In this document: piece by piece, positions 53,413-62,071 of the stretch
Layout of the letters: the number at the start of each line of letters is the position of its first letter
Numbering within the stretch: position 1 is the stretch's first letter
NCBI RefSeq assembly: GCF_036173125.1
Contig: NZ_CP108054.1
Coordinates: 8,461,001-8,525,000, forward strand
Length of the DNA: 64,000 nucleotides
Source: Streptomyces sp. NBC_00286
Lineage (GTDB): Bacteria; Actinomycetota; Actinomycetes; Streptomycetales; Streptomycetaceae
Direction of reading: 5' to 3'
Notes under the pieces: generated by a model
Told to the model about the DNA's origin: nothing
What the model saw: the letters and a program-made list of their open reading frames with translations, nothing else
Database searches by the model: none
Made by a program: the position numbers and the translations under genes

Positions 53413-54162
53413 ATGACCACCACCCTGCGGCCGGCCGAGCCGCTTCAGCGCGAAGCCGACGGGGCACTGTCACGCCACTACAAGGTCTGCGTGAACAGCC
53501 GTCCCGTCGGTGCGATACACCTCGCCACCCACCCCCTCTCCGGGCCGTCCGTCGCGCAGATCCGGGAGCTGGGGATCGACGAGCCGGACCGTCGGCGGGG
53601 GCGCGGCACCGTGGCCGCGCTCGCCGCCGAGGAGGTGGCGCGCGGCTGGGGCTGCCGACGGATCGAGGTATCGGTCCCTGCTGCCGCCGAGGCCGCGCTG
53701 CGGCTGGCCACGGCGCTCGGTTACGTGCCGCGCGAGCGCACCATGGAGCAACGGCTCGGCGGCACTCCTCCCGAACTGCCCGCCGGCAGCCGGGGCCGCC
53801 CGATGACGGAGGCCGAGGCACGCGCCAAGTCCGGGCCGAACCACGCCACTTGGCGATCGGCCGGGTTTGCCCCCGAGGACGTGGTGTGCAGCGTCCTGGA
53901 AGACGAGGGGACAGCGGTGGGCACGCTGAGGCTGGGGGCTCGCGACGGAACGGCGTACGTCCTCGACGCGGAGACCGACGAACGATACCGGCGCCGAGGA
54001 CACGGCCGTACGTTGCTGCTGCTGGCCGAGGCACAGGCGATCGCCGCCGGACGGACCGGAATCCGGATCAACGTCCCCGCCGAGAGCACCCCGGCCGAGC
54101 GGCTCTGCGAGTCACTCGGCTACGAGACGATCACGTACATCCTCTACAAGGACCTGCTGTAG
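53413..54162 (+). CDS. Tandem GNAT acetyltransferase
   Basis: The 249-residue protein contains two GNAT-like halves. The first has DEPDRRRGRGTVAALAAEEV and ATALGYVPRERTM; the second has LDAETDERYRRRGHGRTLLL and CESLGYETITYILYK. ATG 53413 is preceded at 7 nt by TACAAC, a possible leaderless -10 box, and no Shine-Dalgarno is present. Tandem GNATs include mycothiol synthase, but sequence and context do not support that specific role here. The substrate is unknown. Confidence 0.78.
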   Translation: MTTTLRPAEPLQREADGALSRHYKVCVNSRPVGAIHLATHPLSGPSVAQIRELGIDEPDRRRGRGTVAALAAEEVARGWGCRRIEVSVPAAAEAALRLATALGYVPRERTMEQRLGGTPPELPAGSRGRPMTEAEARAKSGPNHATWRSAGFAPEDVVCSVLEDEGTAVGTLRLGARDGTAYVLDAETDERYRRRGHGRTLLLLAEAQAIAAGRTGIRINVPAESTPAERLCESLGYETITYILYKDLL

Positions 54163-54190
54163 AGGCTCGCGCTGGAATGCGTCGTTGGGC

Positions 54191-54715
54191 TCAGGCCTGC
54201 TGTCCGGCCAGCAACCGGTCCACGATCTCCTCGATGCGCTCGCGCAGCCCCTCCTGGCTCTTGCCGCCGTCGAGGCGCTCGCCGTCGATGACGTACGTCG
54301 GTGTGCCGGTCACGCCGATGGCCTTGCCCTCGGCCTGGTCGGCGTCGACGATCAGCATGTGCCGGCCGTCGATCAGCGCGGTGTCGAACTCCTCGGCGTC
54401 CAGACCGAGTTCACGGGCCACCTCGACCAGGAAGGGTTCTCCCTTACGGCTCAGCTCCTCGACCCGGCCCAGCACAGCCTCGACGTACGGCCAGGTCTGG
54501 CCCTGTTCCGCGGCCTCCTCGGCGGCCTGCGCGGCCGCGAACGCGTGCTTGTGCTTCTCCAGCGGGAAGTGCCGCAGCCGCAGCTCCAGCCGGTCGCCGT
54601 AGCGGGCGCGCAGCGCGCGCAGGTCGTCGAGGGCGCTGCGGCAGTCGGGGCACTGGAGTTCGCACCAGACGTCCAGGACGGGGACGGCAGGGAGCGCGGG
54701 GGAGGAGTCGGTCAT
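54191..54715 (-). CDS. DsbA-family thioredoxin-fold oxidoreductase
   Basis: The 174-residue protein has a thioredoxin core with the active-site CPDC in WCELQCPDCRSAL, a helical insertion (HAFAAAQAAEEAAEQGQTWP) and the cis-Pro region TGTPTYVIDG. It lacks a signal peptide, so it acts in the cytoplasm, like FrnE-type DsbA proteins. ATG 54715 is favoured, with a GTG at 54721 as alternative. Confidence 0.87.
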   Translation of the reverse strand: MTDSSPALPAVPVLDVWCELQCPDCRSALDDLRALRARYGDRLELRLRHFPLEKHKHAFAAAQAAEEAAEQGQTWPYVEAVLGRVEELSRKGEPFLVEVARELGLDAEEFDTALIDGRHMLIVDADQAEGKAIGVTGTPTYVIDGERLDGGKSQEGLRERIEEIVDRLLAGQQA

Positions 54716-54733
54716 GCGCACCAGTTTCCCAGC

Positions 54734-54777
54734 CGCGGCCGAGGAGGCCCAAACTCGCGGCCGAGGAGGCCCAAACT
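54734..54777 (+). repeat. 22-bp tandem duplication
   Basis: A 22-bp unit (starting CGCGGCCGAGGAGG and ending CCCAAACT) occurs twice in exact tandem at 54734-54755 and 54756-54777, with a third partial copy (CGCGGCCGGGGAG) after it. It lies in the gap between the divergent DsbA-like and membrane-protein genes. Confidence 0.85.
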
Positions 54778-54955
54778 CGCGGCCGGGGAGCCCTTACGGG
54801 GCCCTCGCGGGTATCGAGGGACCGGGCCCTGAGGAGGACCCGACCCGGAGATGTCCCTGAGGTCTGCCCGGACCATGGCATACCGGGCACGGTGCGGTGC
54901 AGGATGGAAGGGACGAAGTGACCATGCCCGAGTGAGTCCTGCCCTGGAGGACCGG

Positions 54956-55411
54956 ATGATTGCCGAGACCGTCTGTTCCGCCGTCGCCGCGGCAGGCCTG
55001 GGTATCGCCGCGGTCACCGCGTATCGCAAGCGTTTCCTGGCGGCGGCTCGCCTTGTTGCGTACTCGCTGGTGCCCCTCGGTCTGGTGATGACCGGGGCCG
55101 TCGAATGGGCGGCCGACACCGCCTTCAGCCCGGTGGCCTGGGCGGGCTTCGGTGTGCTCGGCGCCTCATGGCTGCTGTTCACGACCACGCGGGCCGTCGA
55201 GCGGCGCGGCGGCGGGACCCGCAAGGAGCGCAAGGCGGCCCGGGCCGCGCAGCGCGAGGCGGTGGCGCCCTCGGCCTCGGCGCCCTCGCTGGGCCCGGCG
55301 AAGAGCCCGGCGACCCGTCCCGAGTCCAAGAGCAAGGCCAAGCCGCGCGCCGCCGAGTCGGGGGACGACTTCAGCGACATCGAAGCCATCTTGAAGAAGC
55401 ACGGCATATGA
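54956..55411 (+). CDS. Conserved membrane protein of unknown function
   Basis: The 151-residue protein has three hydrophobic stretches (TVCSAVAAAGLGIAAVTA, LVAYSLVPLGLVMTGAVEWA, PVAWAGFGVLGASWLLFT), then a basic, Ala-rich cytoplasmic tail and an acidic C-terminus (SGDDFSDIEAILKKHGI) that is probably a short helix. GGAGG lies 5 nt before ATG 54956. No known family motif was recognised. The gap 55412-55672 shows no gene. Confidence 0.78.
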   Translation: MIAETVCSAVAAAGLGIAAVTAYRKRFLAAARLVAYSLVPLGLVMTGAVEWAADTAFSPVAWAGFGVLGASWLLFTTTRAVERRGGGTRKERKAARAAQREAVAPSASAPSLGPAKSPATRPESKSKAKPRAAESGDDFSDIEAILKKHGI

Positions 55412-55672
55412 CGCCTTGAGTTCGGCATGTGCCGCTCTGAATCGACCGCTCGCTGAAACGACACAGTGAGCCGACGCAGCGGGCTGCGCTGAGCCAGGCG
55501 GTCAAGGGAGCGATCCGCTCCGGAATTCGCGCCGGAGCCGTCCATCCCGGACGTGCCGGAGCGGTCTATCCCAGATACTGGACCGTCACATTACGGATTT
55601 CGCCTAACTCCCCCATTTTTCGGGCGTGTTGATCGCGTTGAGGGTCTCGGCTGCGTCATCATCGCCCGCGAG

Positions 55673-55825
55673 ATGCTGGACACAACACAGAGCGACACCG
55701 CTGCGCCTCCAGAGGAGCGGCGGGGTTGTCTCTTCGCGCTTTCCCAGCCACCGCTGATGATCTTCCTTGCGGTGATCGGCTGTCTGCTGCTCATGGCTTC
55801 GCTGCACGATCTGCTGCTGCTCTGA
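55673..55825 (+). CDS. Small single-helix membrane protein
   Basis: The 50-residue protein has a polar N-terminus (LDTTQSDTAAPPEERRGCLF) and one C-terminal helix (PPLMIFLAVIGCLLLMASLH). ATG 55673 has only GCGAG upstream, so the start is uncertain. Function unknown. Confidence 0.5.
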   Translation: MLDTTQSDTAAPPEERRGCLFALSQPPLMIFLAVIGCLLLMASLHDLLLL

Positions 55826-55866
55826 GCCGTACGCGGAGTCCCTGGCGTCACCCGCCGAGGACTCCG

Positions 55867-56424
55867 TCAGCCGGCCGCCTCCTTGCGCCGAGCGCGGTAG
55901 GCGGCCACATGCAGACGGTTTCCGCAGGTCCGGCTGTCGCAGTAGCGGCGGGAGCGGTTGCGGGAGAGGTCCACGAAGGCGTGCCGGCAGTCGGGCGCCT
56001 CGCAGCGTCGCAATCTGTCCTGTTCCCCGGCCACCACGAAGAACGCCAGCGCCATCCCGCAGTCGGCGGCGAGGTGGTCCGCGACGGACGCACCGGGTGC
56101 GAAGTAGTGCACATGCCAGTCGTAGCCGTCGTGGTCGGTGAGCCGGGGCGTGGTGCCGGCCGCGGCGACCAGCTCGTTGATCAGCACGGCGGCGGCGCGG
56201 GCATCGGGTGCCGCGAAGATCCCGCAGAACCGGCCGCGGATCTTCCGCATGGCCGTGAGATCGAGCTCGGACAGTGACCCGACTTCGCTGATGTCGTGCT
56301 TGCGTACGAACGCGTCCAGATCCGCGACACTCGCGAGCCCGTCCGCCGTGTCGTCCTCCGGTGCGGTGTTCACCAGATCGACCACGATGTCGAGGGCGCA
56401 CCGGGTGTCGTGGGTGATCAGCAC
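55867..56424 (-). CDS. CGNR zinc-finger transcriptional regulator (ABATE domain)
   Basis: The 185-residue protein has an N-terminal helical ABATE (putative stress-sensing) domain and a C-terminal CGNR zinc finger, RRCEAPDCRHAFVDLSRNRS then YCDSRTCGNRLHVAAYR, with four Cys for Zn. GTG 56424 has AGGGAG 6 nt upstream. Such proteins are presumed DNA-binding regulators; the target is unknown. Confidence 0.85.
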   Translation of the reverse strand: MLITHDTRCALDIVVDLVNTAPEDDTADGLASVADLDAFVRKHDISEVGSLSELDLTAMRKIRGRFCGIFAAPDARAAAVLINELVAAAGTTPRLTDHDGYDWHVHYFAPGASVADHLAADCGMALAFFVVAGEQDRLRRCEAPDCRHAFVDLSRNRSRRYCDSRTCGNRLHVAAYRARRKEAAG

Positions 56425-56593
56425 GTTTCGCTCCCTGGCCTGGGGTCGGGCGTGCGCCCGCCGATGCTGGCCGATGCTAGCGGCTCCGCGAAACGGGGGA
56501 ATCGGTGCTATCCACACCGAGTGGTCGGATGGGCGGAGCCGACCGGGACCCGCGACGTCGGTGCCGTGTCCTGGGTCGAGCGTACGTTTGGTC

Positions 56594-56621
56594 GCGGCAC
56601 GCGGCACGCGGCACGCGGCAC
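56594..56621. repeat. 7-bp tandem repeat, four units
   Basis: GCGGCAC is repeated exactly four times (56594-56621) in the non-coding stretch between the CGNR gene and ssgB. The 7-bp period rules out a coding repeat. The rest of 56425-56829 holds no supported gene except a doubtful 46-codon reading frame at 56693-56833 on the plus strand. Confidence 0.75.
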
Positions 56622-56829
56622 GGGATCAGGGGTCCGGGGCACGCGAGCGTTGGGGCGCACTTGCGGTGCGCGATGTACGCAGGGCTGGTTCCATGACTCT
56701 CCGCACACACGTAGACGCCGCCTCCGCGGAATCCGCGGCGACGGCGCCGATGTATACCGTATGGGGCTGTCCGGGCCCGTGCCGTCTCCCCGAGTGGACG
56801 GCGCCGGGCGGCTTGCGCGGAGCCTCGTC

Positions 56830-57243
56830 CTAGCTCTCCGCCAGGATGTGCGAGAGCTCCGTGTCGAGATCGAAATGGCGGTGCTCCGTGCCCGGGGGGA
56901 CAGCGGCGTCCGTCCGCTTCAGGAACGACTCCAGGGCCCGCGCCGGGGCCTCGAGCAGAGCCTCGCCCTCCGGGGAGCTCAGGGCGATGCAGACGACGCC
57001 CTGACCATGACTGCGGGACGGCCAGACACGGACGTCGCCCGTGCCGGTGGGCCGGTGCAGTCCCTCGGCGAGGAGATCGCGGGCGAACACCCACTCGACG
57101 GTTTCCTCGGCTCCGGTGTGGAAGGTGGCGTGCACGGCGTAGGGATCGGCCGTGTCATACCGCAGTCCTGCGGGAACAGGCAGTGAGGACTCGCTCGACA
57201 CAACGAGGCGCAGGTGCAGCTCGCAGCTGACCGTGGTGTTCAT
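56830..57243 (-). CDS. ssgB: Sporulation-specific cell division activator SsgB
   Basis: SsgB localises with SsgA to future septum sites in aerial hyphae and recruits FtsZ, so it positions sporulation septa. The 137-residue length and the sequence (MNTTVSCELHLRLVVSSESS, DTADPYAVHATFHTGAEETV, WVFARDLLAEGLHRPTG, GDVRVWPSRSHGQGVVCIAL) match SsgB, which is almost invariant across Streptomyces. ATG 57243 gives exactly the family length. It places the organism among sporulating actinomycetes. Confidence 0.95.
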   Translation of the reverse strand: MNTTVSCELHLRLVVSSESSLPVPAGLRYDTADPYAVHATFHTGAEETVEWVFARDLLAEGLHRPTGTGDVRVWPSRSHGQGVVCIALSSPEGEALLEAPARALESFLKRTDAAVPPGTEHRHFDLDTELSHILAES

Positions 57244-57434
57244 AAGCGCCAGGGCCTTTCGCTCAGTGTGCGCTCGGGGATTCGCACGTCGGCGAAATCG
57301 ACATGCCACCTACGGTGCCGTTGTAAACCCCTCTGAGTGTTTTGCGTGTCTTTAGGTAGCTCATCCGGCCGAGTGTGCGTTCGTCGACTACGACCATTTC
57401 AGTGACTGGTTTGTGTCCGGTAGGGTTTGGCCGT

Positions 57435-57869
57435 ATGAATACGGGGAGTGACGAAACGGGGGAGGCCGTCGTGGCGGCCGAGGATTCGAAGAGCGATCCG
57501 GCGCTTGGTTCCCGTGCGCCGGAATTCATCAAGGCCCGACGCATGCTGCACCTGAGCTGGCAGGTGGGCGTGTTCGTGGTTGGCCTCGCGGTCGTGGTGG
57601 CCGGCGTGATCATGCTGCCGCTGCCCGGGCCGGGCTGGCTGGTGATCTTCGCCGGTATGGCGATCTGGGCCACCGAGTTCGTCTGGGCGCAGCTGGTGCT
57701 CCGCTGGACGAAGCGCAAGGTCACCGAAGCGACACAGCGTGCGCTCGACCCCAAGGTGCGCAGACGCAACATCATCCTGACGACGATCGGTCTGGTCATC
57801 GTCGGAGTGCTGGCCGGGATCTACCTCTACCGGTTCGGCTTCGTGATGCCGTGGAAGATCAAGGAATAG
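57435..57869 (+). CDS. PGPGW-motif (TIGR02611-type) transmembrane protein
   Basis: The 144-residue protein has an acidic N-terminus, two adjoining helices joined by the motif MLPLPGPGWLVIFAGMAIWA, an amphipathic basic stretch (WTKRKVTEATQRALDPKVRR) and a third helix (IILTTIGLVIVGVLAGIYLY). TAGGGT lies 8 nt before ATG 57435, suggesting a leaderless transcript. Function unknown. It is divergent from ssgB. Confidence 0.8.
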   Translation: MNTGSDETGEAVVAAEDSKSDPALGSRAPEFIKARRMLHLSWQVGVFVVGLAVVVAGVIMLPLPGPGWLVIFAGMAIWATEFVWAQLVLRWTKRKVTEATQRALDPKVRRRNIILTTIGLVIVGVLAGIYLYRFGFVMPWKIKE

Positions 57870-57937
57870 CCGGGTTCCGCATGCTCGGCGGGCGGTCGGA
57901 AGCACCCCCTGACATGGGGTAATGTTTTCCTACGCCC

Positions 57938-58009
57938 GGGCGATTAGCTCAGCGGGAGAGCGCTTCGTTCACACCGAAGAGGTCACTGGTTCGATCCCAG
58001 TATCGCCCA
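57938..58009 (+). tRNA. tRNA-Val (CAC)
   Basis: The 72-nt cloverleaf has acceptor GGGCGAT/ATCGCCC, D arm GCTCAGCGGGAGAGC, anticodon arm CTTCG-TTCACAC-CGAAG (anticodon CAC), T loop TTCGATC and discriminator A. It is a single gene with its own terminator. Confidence 0.96.
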
Positions 58010-58014
58010 CGAGT

Positions 58015-58069
58015 ACGAGGGCGACCCATGTTCGCGGAAGGTGCGGGCTGGGTCGCCCTCGTCGTTTTT
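58015..58069 (+). terminator. Terminator after tRNA-Val (CAC)
   Basis: ACGAGGGCGACCC (58015-58027) pairs exactly with GGGTCGCCCTCGT (58050-58062), and the stem is followed by CGTTTTTG. The 13-bp stem, 22-nt loop and T-run make it a good intrinsic terminator for the tRNA. Confidence 0.8.
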
Positions 58070-58768
58070 GCCGGGCTTTGCCGCAGGGGGCGGGGGCTTC
58101 GCCACCCGCGCTCGCGCGCCCCCCATGGGTTCGCCGAGGTGAGCGCCTTCGTTCGCAGAGCGCCAAGCGCTCCACAAGGTCGAGCAGGTCGAGGCCCCCA
58201 CCGGACGCGTCGGGGGTTCAGCAGCCGCGTACGTCCTCCCCTGGCGCCCGGGAGGTGCAGGTGCCGCTAAGCGGCACTTCCGGACTTCCAGCGGAGCGCT
58301 CAGCAGTCACAACCCAGCTCGTACGTCCCTGACCTCGCCCGAGGCGCTGAACGCGGCGGCGAACGCGGCGGACGCTCCCCGGCCGCGCCGTCCCGTAAGC
58401 CGCTGACCAGGTCCTACGGCTCCTGCCCTCGATGCTGCCGGGCAGGCACCTGGACGTGCGCCGCAGGCTCCGTCGCGCGGGGCCCCACCGCGTGGCTCGC
58501 GTCGGTCCGCATCGCCTCCAGAGCCCGCTGCGAGGAAGCGCGCCCCGCCGCCCCGTCATCTCCCTCGCCCCTTCCCGACCACCCGTCAACTCCACGCCCG
58601 CGCCCAGAATCTCCCTCCCCAAGCACCCCAACTTCCGCAAGTAACCCCCCGTTCGACCGGCCGACCCCACCCACCCCACCTGCAACGTCTTCCAACACCC
58701 CCGCCCACCCAGCACCGTTCAAGCCGTCACGCCCGCGACCCCGGCCACATCAATTCCTGTCCGGGTCA
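58070..58768. other. Gene-poor region downstream of the tRNA
   Basis: About 700 bp without a supportable gene. Open frames here on both strands are Arg/Pro/Ser-rich with no start context or recognisable domain. Local hairpins occur (GGTGCCGCTAAGCGGCACTT around 58260-58280). From about 58570 to 58740 the plus strand becomes strongly C-rich. No second copy of the tRNA 3' end is visible, so an integrated element is not demonstrated. Confidence 0.55.
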
Positions 58769-58828
58769 TTGACGCGCCCGGAGGGCCTCCGTAACTTGTG
58801 GCGGCAAGCGCTTACTTGAAACGATTCA
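58769..58828 (+). promoter_or_regulatory. Promoter and LacI-type operators of the sugar ABC operon
   Basis: TTGACG (58769-58774), a 17-nt spacer and TAACTT (58792-58797) make a good vegetative promoter. Immediately downstream are CAAGCGCTTAC (AAGCGCTT at 58806-58813) and TGAAACGATTCA (58817-58828), both palindromic with the central CG typical of LacI/GalR operators. Binding there would block transcription. No LacI gene lies within the window. Confidence 0.65.
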
Positions 58829-58862
58829 TGGGGCGGACGCATCGTCGCGGGGAGGCTCAACC

Positions 58863-60152
58863 ATGCAGCAGAACAGAAACGTTGAGAGGCGTACGATCCT
58901 TAAGGCGGGGGGAGCCTCGCTGGCCGCGCTGGGGCTGGGGACCACGGCGACGGCGTGTGGGGGCGGTAGCGGCGCCGGGGACGGGACGGTGACGATCCGT
59001 TACGCGTGGTGGGGTGCTGAAGACCGCGCCAAGCGGATCAATGAAACCATCAAGCTCTTCGAAAAGAAGTACCCGAAGATCAAGGTGAAAACGGACTTTC
59101 AGCCTTACCTCGACTTCTGGAAGAAGTTCAATACCCAGGCCTCCGGCGGCAATCCGCCCGATGTCTTCCAGAACGCCATCGGATTCCTGCGCAAATACGA
59201 CGCGAAGAATGTGCTGCTAGATCTCAGCGAGCAGGTCAAGGCCGGCAACCTCTCCATGGACGGTTTCCGGGCCGGCTTGGAGAAGTTCGGCGAGGTCGAC
59301 GGCAAGCTTCTCGGTGTTCCGGTCGGCTCCAACTCGATGGCCCTGGTGATCGACAAGCCCGTCTACACGAAGGCGGGCGTGAAGCCGGAGCAGGGCTGGA
59401 CCTGGGAGGACTTCGACGCGGGGATGAAGAGCATCCGTGACAAGACGGGTCGCGCCGGCGACAGCGGCATGTACGGCGTCATGTATCTCTACGACCTGTA
59501 TCTGCGTCAGAACGGTAAGGCGTTCTTCACCGAGGACGGCCTCGGGTTCACCGAGTCGGATCTCAAGGACTGGTGGACCAAGGCCGAGAAGGGTGTGAAG
59601 TCCGGCCTTTACGCCGACCCGAAGAAGGTCGCCCAGATCAAGCCCAAGTCCGCGGTCGCCGCGGAGCTCGCGGGCGGTGAGTTCACCTGGGACAACTTCA
59701 CGGTCCGCTACACCTCCGAGGGCAAGAGCGAGTACGGCCTCGCCCCGATCCCGACCACGGACGGCAAGAAGACCGGCCAGTACCTCGGCTCCCTGATGCT
59801 CAGCGGTTCCAAGCGCACTCAGCATCCCAAGGAAGTCGCCCAGTTCATCGACTTCATGGTGCATGATCCCGAGGTCGCAAAGATCATGGGCTATGACCGC
59901 GGTGTGCCCGCGACGCAGGCGCAGTTCGACGCGTACAAGCCGACCGACCCGGTCAACAAGGAGATAGCCGCCTACGAGGAGTCCCTCGTCGCGGCGGGCG
60001 TCTTGGAGCCCATCACCCCGCACCCGAACGGCGCCGACATCTGTGAGGCAGCGTTCCTGCGTATCGCCGAGGAACTCGGCCTGGGCAAGCGGTCGGTGGA
60101 CGACGCCGTCAAGCAGTTCTTCACCGAGTCGAAGACGGCTCTCAGCGGCTGA
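58863..60152 (+). CDS. Carbohydrate ABC transporter substrate-binding lipoprotein
   Basis: The 429-residue protein has a twin-arginine start (ERRTILKAGGASLAALGLG) leading into a lipobox-like TATACGGG, so it is probably a Tat-exported lipoprotein. The mature part is a family-1 extracellular solute-binding protein (TIRYAWWGAEDRAKRINETI, GGNPPDVFQNAIGFLRKY, GVPVGSNSMALVIDKPVYTK). ATG 58863 begins the operon behind LacI-type operators; two permease genes follow with overlapping ends. The cytoplasmic ATPase is not encoded and is probably a shared MsiK-type protein. The substrate is inferred to be a plant-cell-wall sugar. Confidence 0.9.
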   Translation: MQQNRNVERRTILKAGGASLAALGLGTTATACGGGSGAGDGTVTIRYAWWGAEDRAKRINETIKLFEKKYPKIKVKTDFQPYLDFWKKFNTQASGGNPPDVFQNAIGFLRKYDAKNVLLDLSEQVKAGNLSMDGFRAGLEKFGEVDGKLLGVPVGSNSMALVIDKPVYTKAGVKPEQGWTWEDFDAGMKSIRDKTGRAGDSGMYGVMYLYDLYLRQNGKAFFTEDGLGFTESDLKDWWTKAEKGVKSGLYADPKKVAQIKPKSAVAAELAGGEFTWDNFTVRYTSEGKSEYGLAPIPTTDGKKTGQYLGSLMLSGSKRTQHPKEVAQFIDFMVHDPEVAKIMGYDRGVPATQAQFDAYKPTDPVNKEIAAYEESLVAAGVLEPITPHPNGADICEAAFLRIAEELGLGKRSVDDAVKQFFTESKTALSG

Positions 60153-61153
60153 TGGGAACCACCGTGACACACGCCCCTGCGATGGAGGGCCTGTCCAAGG
60201 ACTCCGAGCCGCGGCACGGTCCGGTGAAATCCCCGCGCCCCGCCGAACTCAAGCGGCGGGGCCGCCGGGAGAACCTGGCCGGCTATCTCTTCATGTCCCC
60301 CTGGATCGCCGGATTCCTGCTGCTCACAGCGGGCCCGATGGTCGCCTCGCTCTATTTCGCGTTCACCGACTACAACCTGTTCGACTCGCCCAAGTGGATC
60401 GGCCTCGACAACTTCTCCGAAATGTTCGGCGACCCGCGCTGGCGTCATTCGGTGCAGGTGACGATCTGGTACGTCATCGTCGGTACGCCGCTCAAACTGC
60501 TCGCCGCACTCGGTGTGGCCCTGCTCCTGGCCCAGAAGCGGCGCGGGCAGGCCTTCTACCGGGCCGCCTTCTACGCTCCGTCGCTGATCGGGGCGAGCGT
60601 TTCCATCGCCATCGTCTGGAAGGCGATCTTCTCGGACGACGCGATCGTCGATCGTACGCAGAAGATCTTCGGGGTGAACGTCGGTGGCTGGACCGGCGAC
60701 CCGGACATGATCATCTACAGCCTGGTGGCGCTCACCGTCTGGCAGTTCGGCGCCCCCATGGTCATCTTTCTCGCCGGTCTCAAGCAGGTCCCGCGCGAGT
60801 TGCACGAAGCGGCCGAGGTCGACGGAGCGGGCAAACTGCGGCGGTTCTGGAACATCACGCTGCCGATGATCTCCCCGGTCCTCTTCTTCAACGTCCTTCT
60901 GGAGACGATCCACTCCTTCCAGATCTTCAGCTCCGCCTACATCGTCGGCGGCGGCGCCGGAGGCAACTCCTGCGGTCCTGCGGACGGTTCGATGGTTTAT
61001 ACCTGCTACCTCTACGTCCAGGGCTTCGAGAACAGCCGGATGGGTCTGGCCTCCGCCATGGCCTGGATGCTGCTGGTCGCGGTCGCCCTGGTGACGGCGG
61101 TGCTGTTCTGGTCCCAGAAGCGCTGGGTGCACTACGAGGAGGGCGCCTCATGA
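60152..61153 (+). CDS. Carbohydrate ABC transporter permease (MalF/UgpA type)
   Basis: The 333-residue protein has about six helices and the EAA loop ELHEAAEVDGAGKLRRFWNI followed by TLPMISP, which contacts the ATPase. The first ~45 residues are a hydrophilic cytoplasmic N-terminus. The start overlaps the binding-protein stop by 1 nt (TGATG). An extended external loop (GGGAGGNSCGPADGSMVYTC) with two Cys precedes the last helix, which is unusual. Confidence 0.92.
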   Translation: MGTTVTHAPAMEGLSKDSEPRHGPVKSPRPAELKRRGRRENLAGYLFMSPWIAGFLLLTAGPMVASLYFAFTDYNLFDSPKWIGLDNFSEMFGDPRWRHSVQVTIWYVIVGTPLKLLAALGVALLLAQKRRGQAFYRAAFYAPSLIGASVSIAIVWKAIFSDDAIVDRTQKIFGVNVGGWTGDPDMIIYSLVALTVWQFGAPMVIFLAGLKQVPRELHEAAEVDGAGKLRRFWNITLPMISPVLFFNVLLETIHSFQIFSSAYIVGGGAGGNSCGPADGSMVYTCYLYVQGFENSRMGLASAMAWMLLVAVALVTAVLFWSQKRWVHYEEGAS

Positions 61154-62064
61154 GCGCGCAGGCCACAGAGATCACGCCGACGCCAGGTCCGCCGACCCAG
61201 GGCCGGTCGACGAAGGCGGGCAACTTCAAGCGCAGACTGCCCGGTGCGCTCGCCTGGCACATCGGGTCCCTGGCGATCCTCGCGGTCATTCTCTACCCGG
61301 TGGTCTGGGTCATCGGCGGCTCGCTCAAGAAGAGCGAGGACATCGTCGGCAGCCTGGACCTCTTCCCGACCGACCCGATCACGTCCAACTACACGCGACT
61401 GACCGAGGGCATCGCGGACATCTCGATCTCCACGTTCTTCTACAACTCGCTGTTTCTCGCAGTCGGTTCGGTGATCGGGATTGTGATCTCGTGCTCGCTG
61501 ACCGCGTACGCCTTCGCGAAGATCAAGTTCGCGGGCCGCAATCTCATGTTCACGCTGATGATCGGCACGCTCCTGCTGCCGTATCACGTGCTGCTCATCC
61601 CGCAGTACGTGCTGTTCCGCAACATGAACATGATCAACACGTACACCCCGCTGCTGCTCGGCAAATACCTCGCCATCGAGGCCTTCTTCGTCTTCCTGAT
61701 GGTGCAGTTCATGCGCAACCTGCCCAAGGAGCTCGACGAGGCGGCCCGTATCGACGGCTGCGGGCACTTCCGCATCTACTGGTCGATCGTGCTGCCGCTG
61801 TGCCGTCCGGCCCTGATCACCAGTGCGATCTTCACCTTCATCAACTCGTGGAACGACTTCATGGGCCCGCTGATCTACCTCAACGAGCCCGACAAGTACA
61901 CGGTCTCGCTCGGCCTGAAGATGTTCGTCGACCAGGAGGGCCTTGCCGACTACGGCGGCATGATCGCCATGTCGCTGGTCGCCCTGCTGCCGGTGCTGGC
62001 CTTCTTCATGGCCTTCCAGCGCTACTTGATCGACGGCATGGCGACCTCGGGTCTGAAGGGCTGA
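61150..62064 (+). CDS. Carbohydrate ABC transporter permease (MalG/UgpE type)
   Basis: The 304-residue protein has six helices and the EAA loop ELDEAARIDGCGHFRIYWSI followed by VLPLCRPA. The N-terminal helix (GSLAILAVILYPVVWVIGGSL) and the C-terminal FQRYLIDGMATSGLKG are typical of MalG-like subunits. It overlaps the first permease by 4 nt. Confidence 0.93.
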   Translation: MSAQATEITPTPGPPTQGRSTKAGNFKRRLPGALAWHIGSLAILAVILYPVVWVIGGSLKKSEDIVGSLDLFPTDPITSNYTRLTEGIADISISTFFYNSLFLAVGSVIGIVISCSLTAYAFAKIKFAGRNLMFTLMIGTLLLPYHVLLIPQYVLFRNMNMINTYTPLLLGKYLAIEAFFVFLMVQFMRNLPKELDEAARIDGCGHFRIYWSIVLPLCRPALITSAIFTFINSWNDFMGPLIYLNEPDKYTVSLGLKMFVDQEGLADYGGMIAMSLVALLPVLAFFMAFQRYLIDGMATSGLKG

Positions 62065-62071
62065 GGCGCGG

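Noticed and set aside
53413..54162. Mycothiol synthase (MshD) for the tandem GNAT protein
   Set aside because: The two-GNAT layout is similar, but the length and local motifs do not clearly match MshD, and the neighbours do not support it.
56693..56833. Small 46-codon plus-strand gene near ssgB
   Set aside because: No Shine-Dalgarno, no recognisable feature, and it runs into the ssgB 3' end on the opposite strand.
58218..58715. Minus-strand gene in the region after tRNA-Val
   Set aside because: The translation is Arg/Gly/Trp-rich with no domain, signal or conserved neighbour; composition fits a chance frame.
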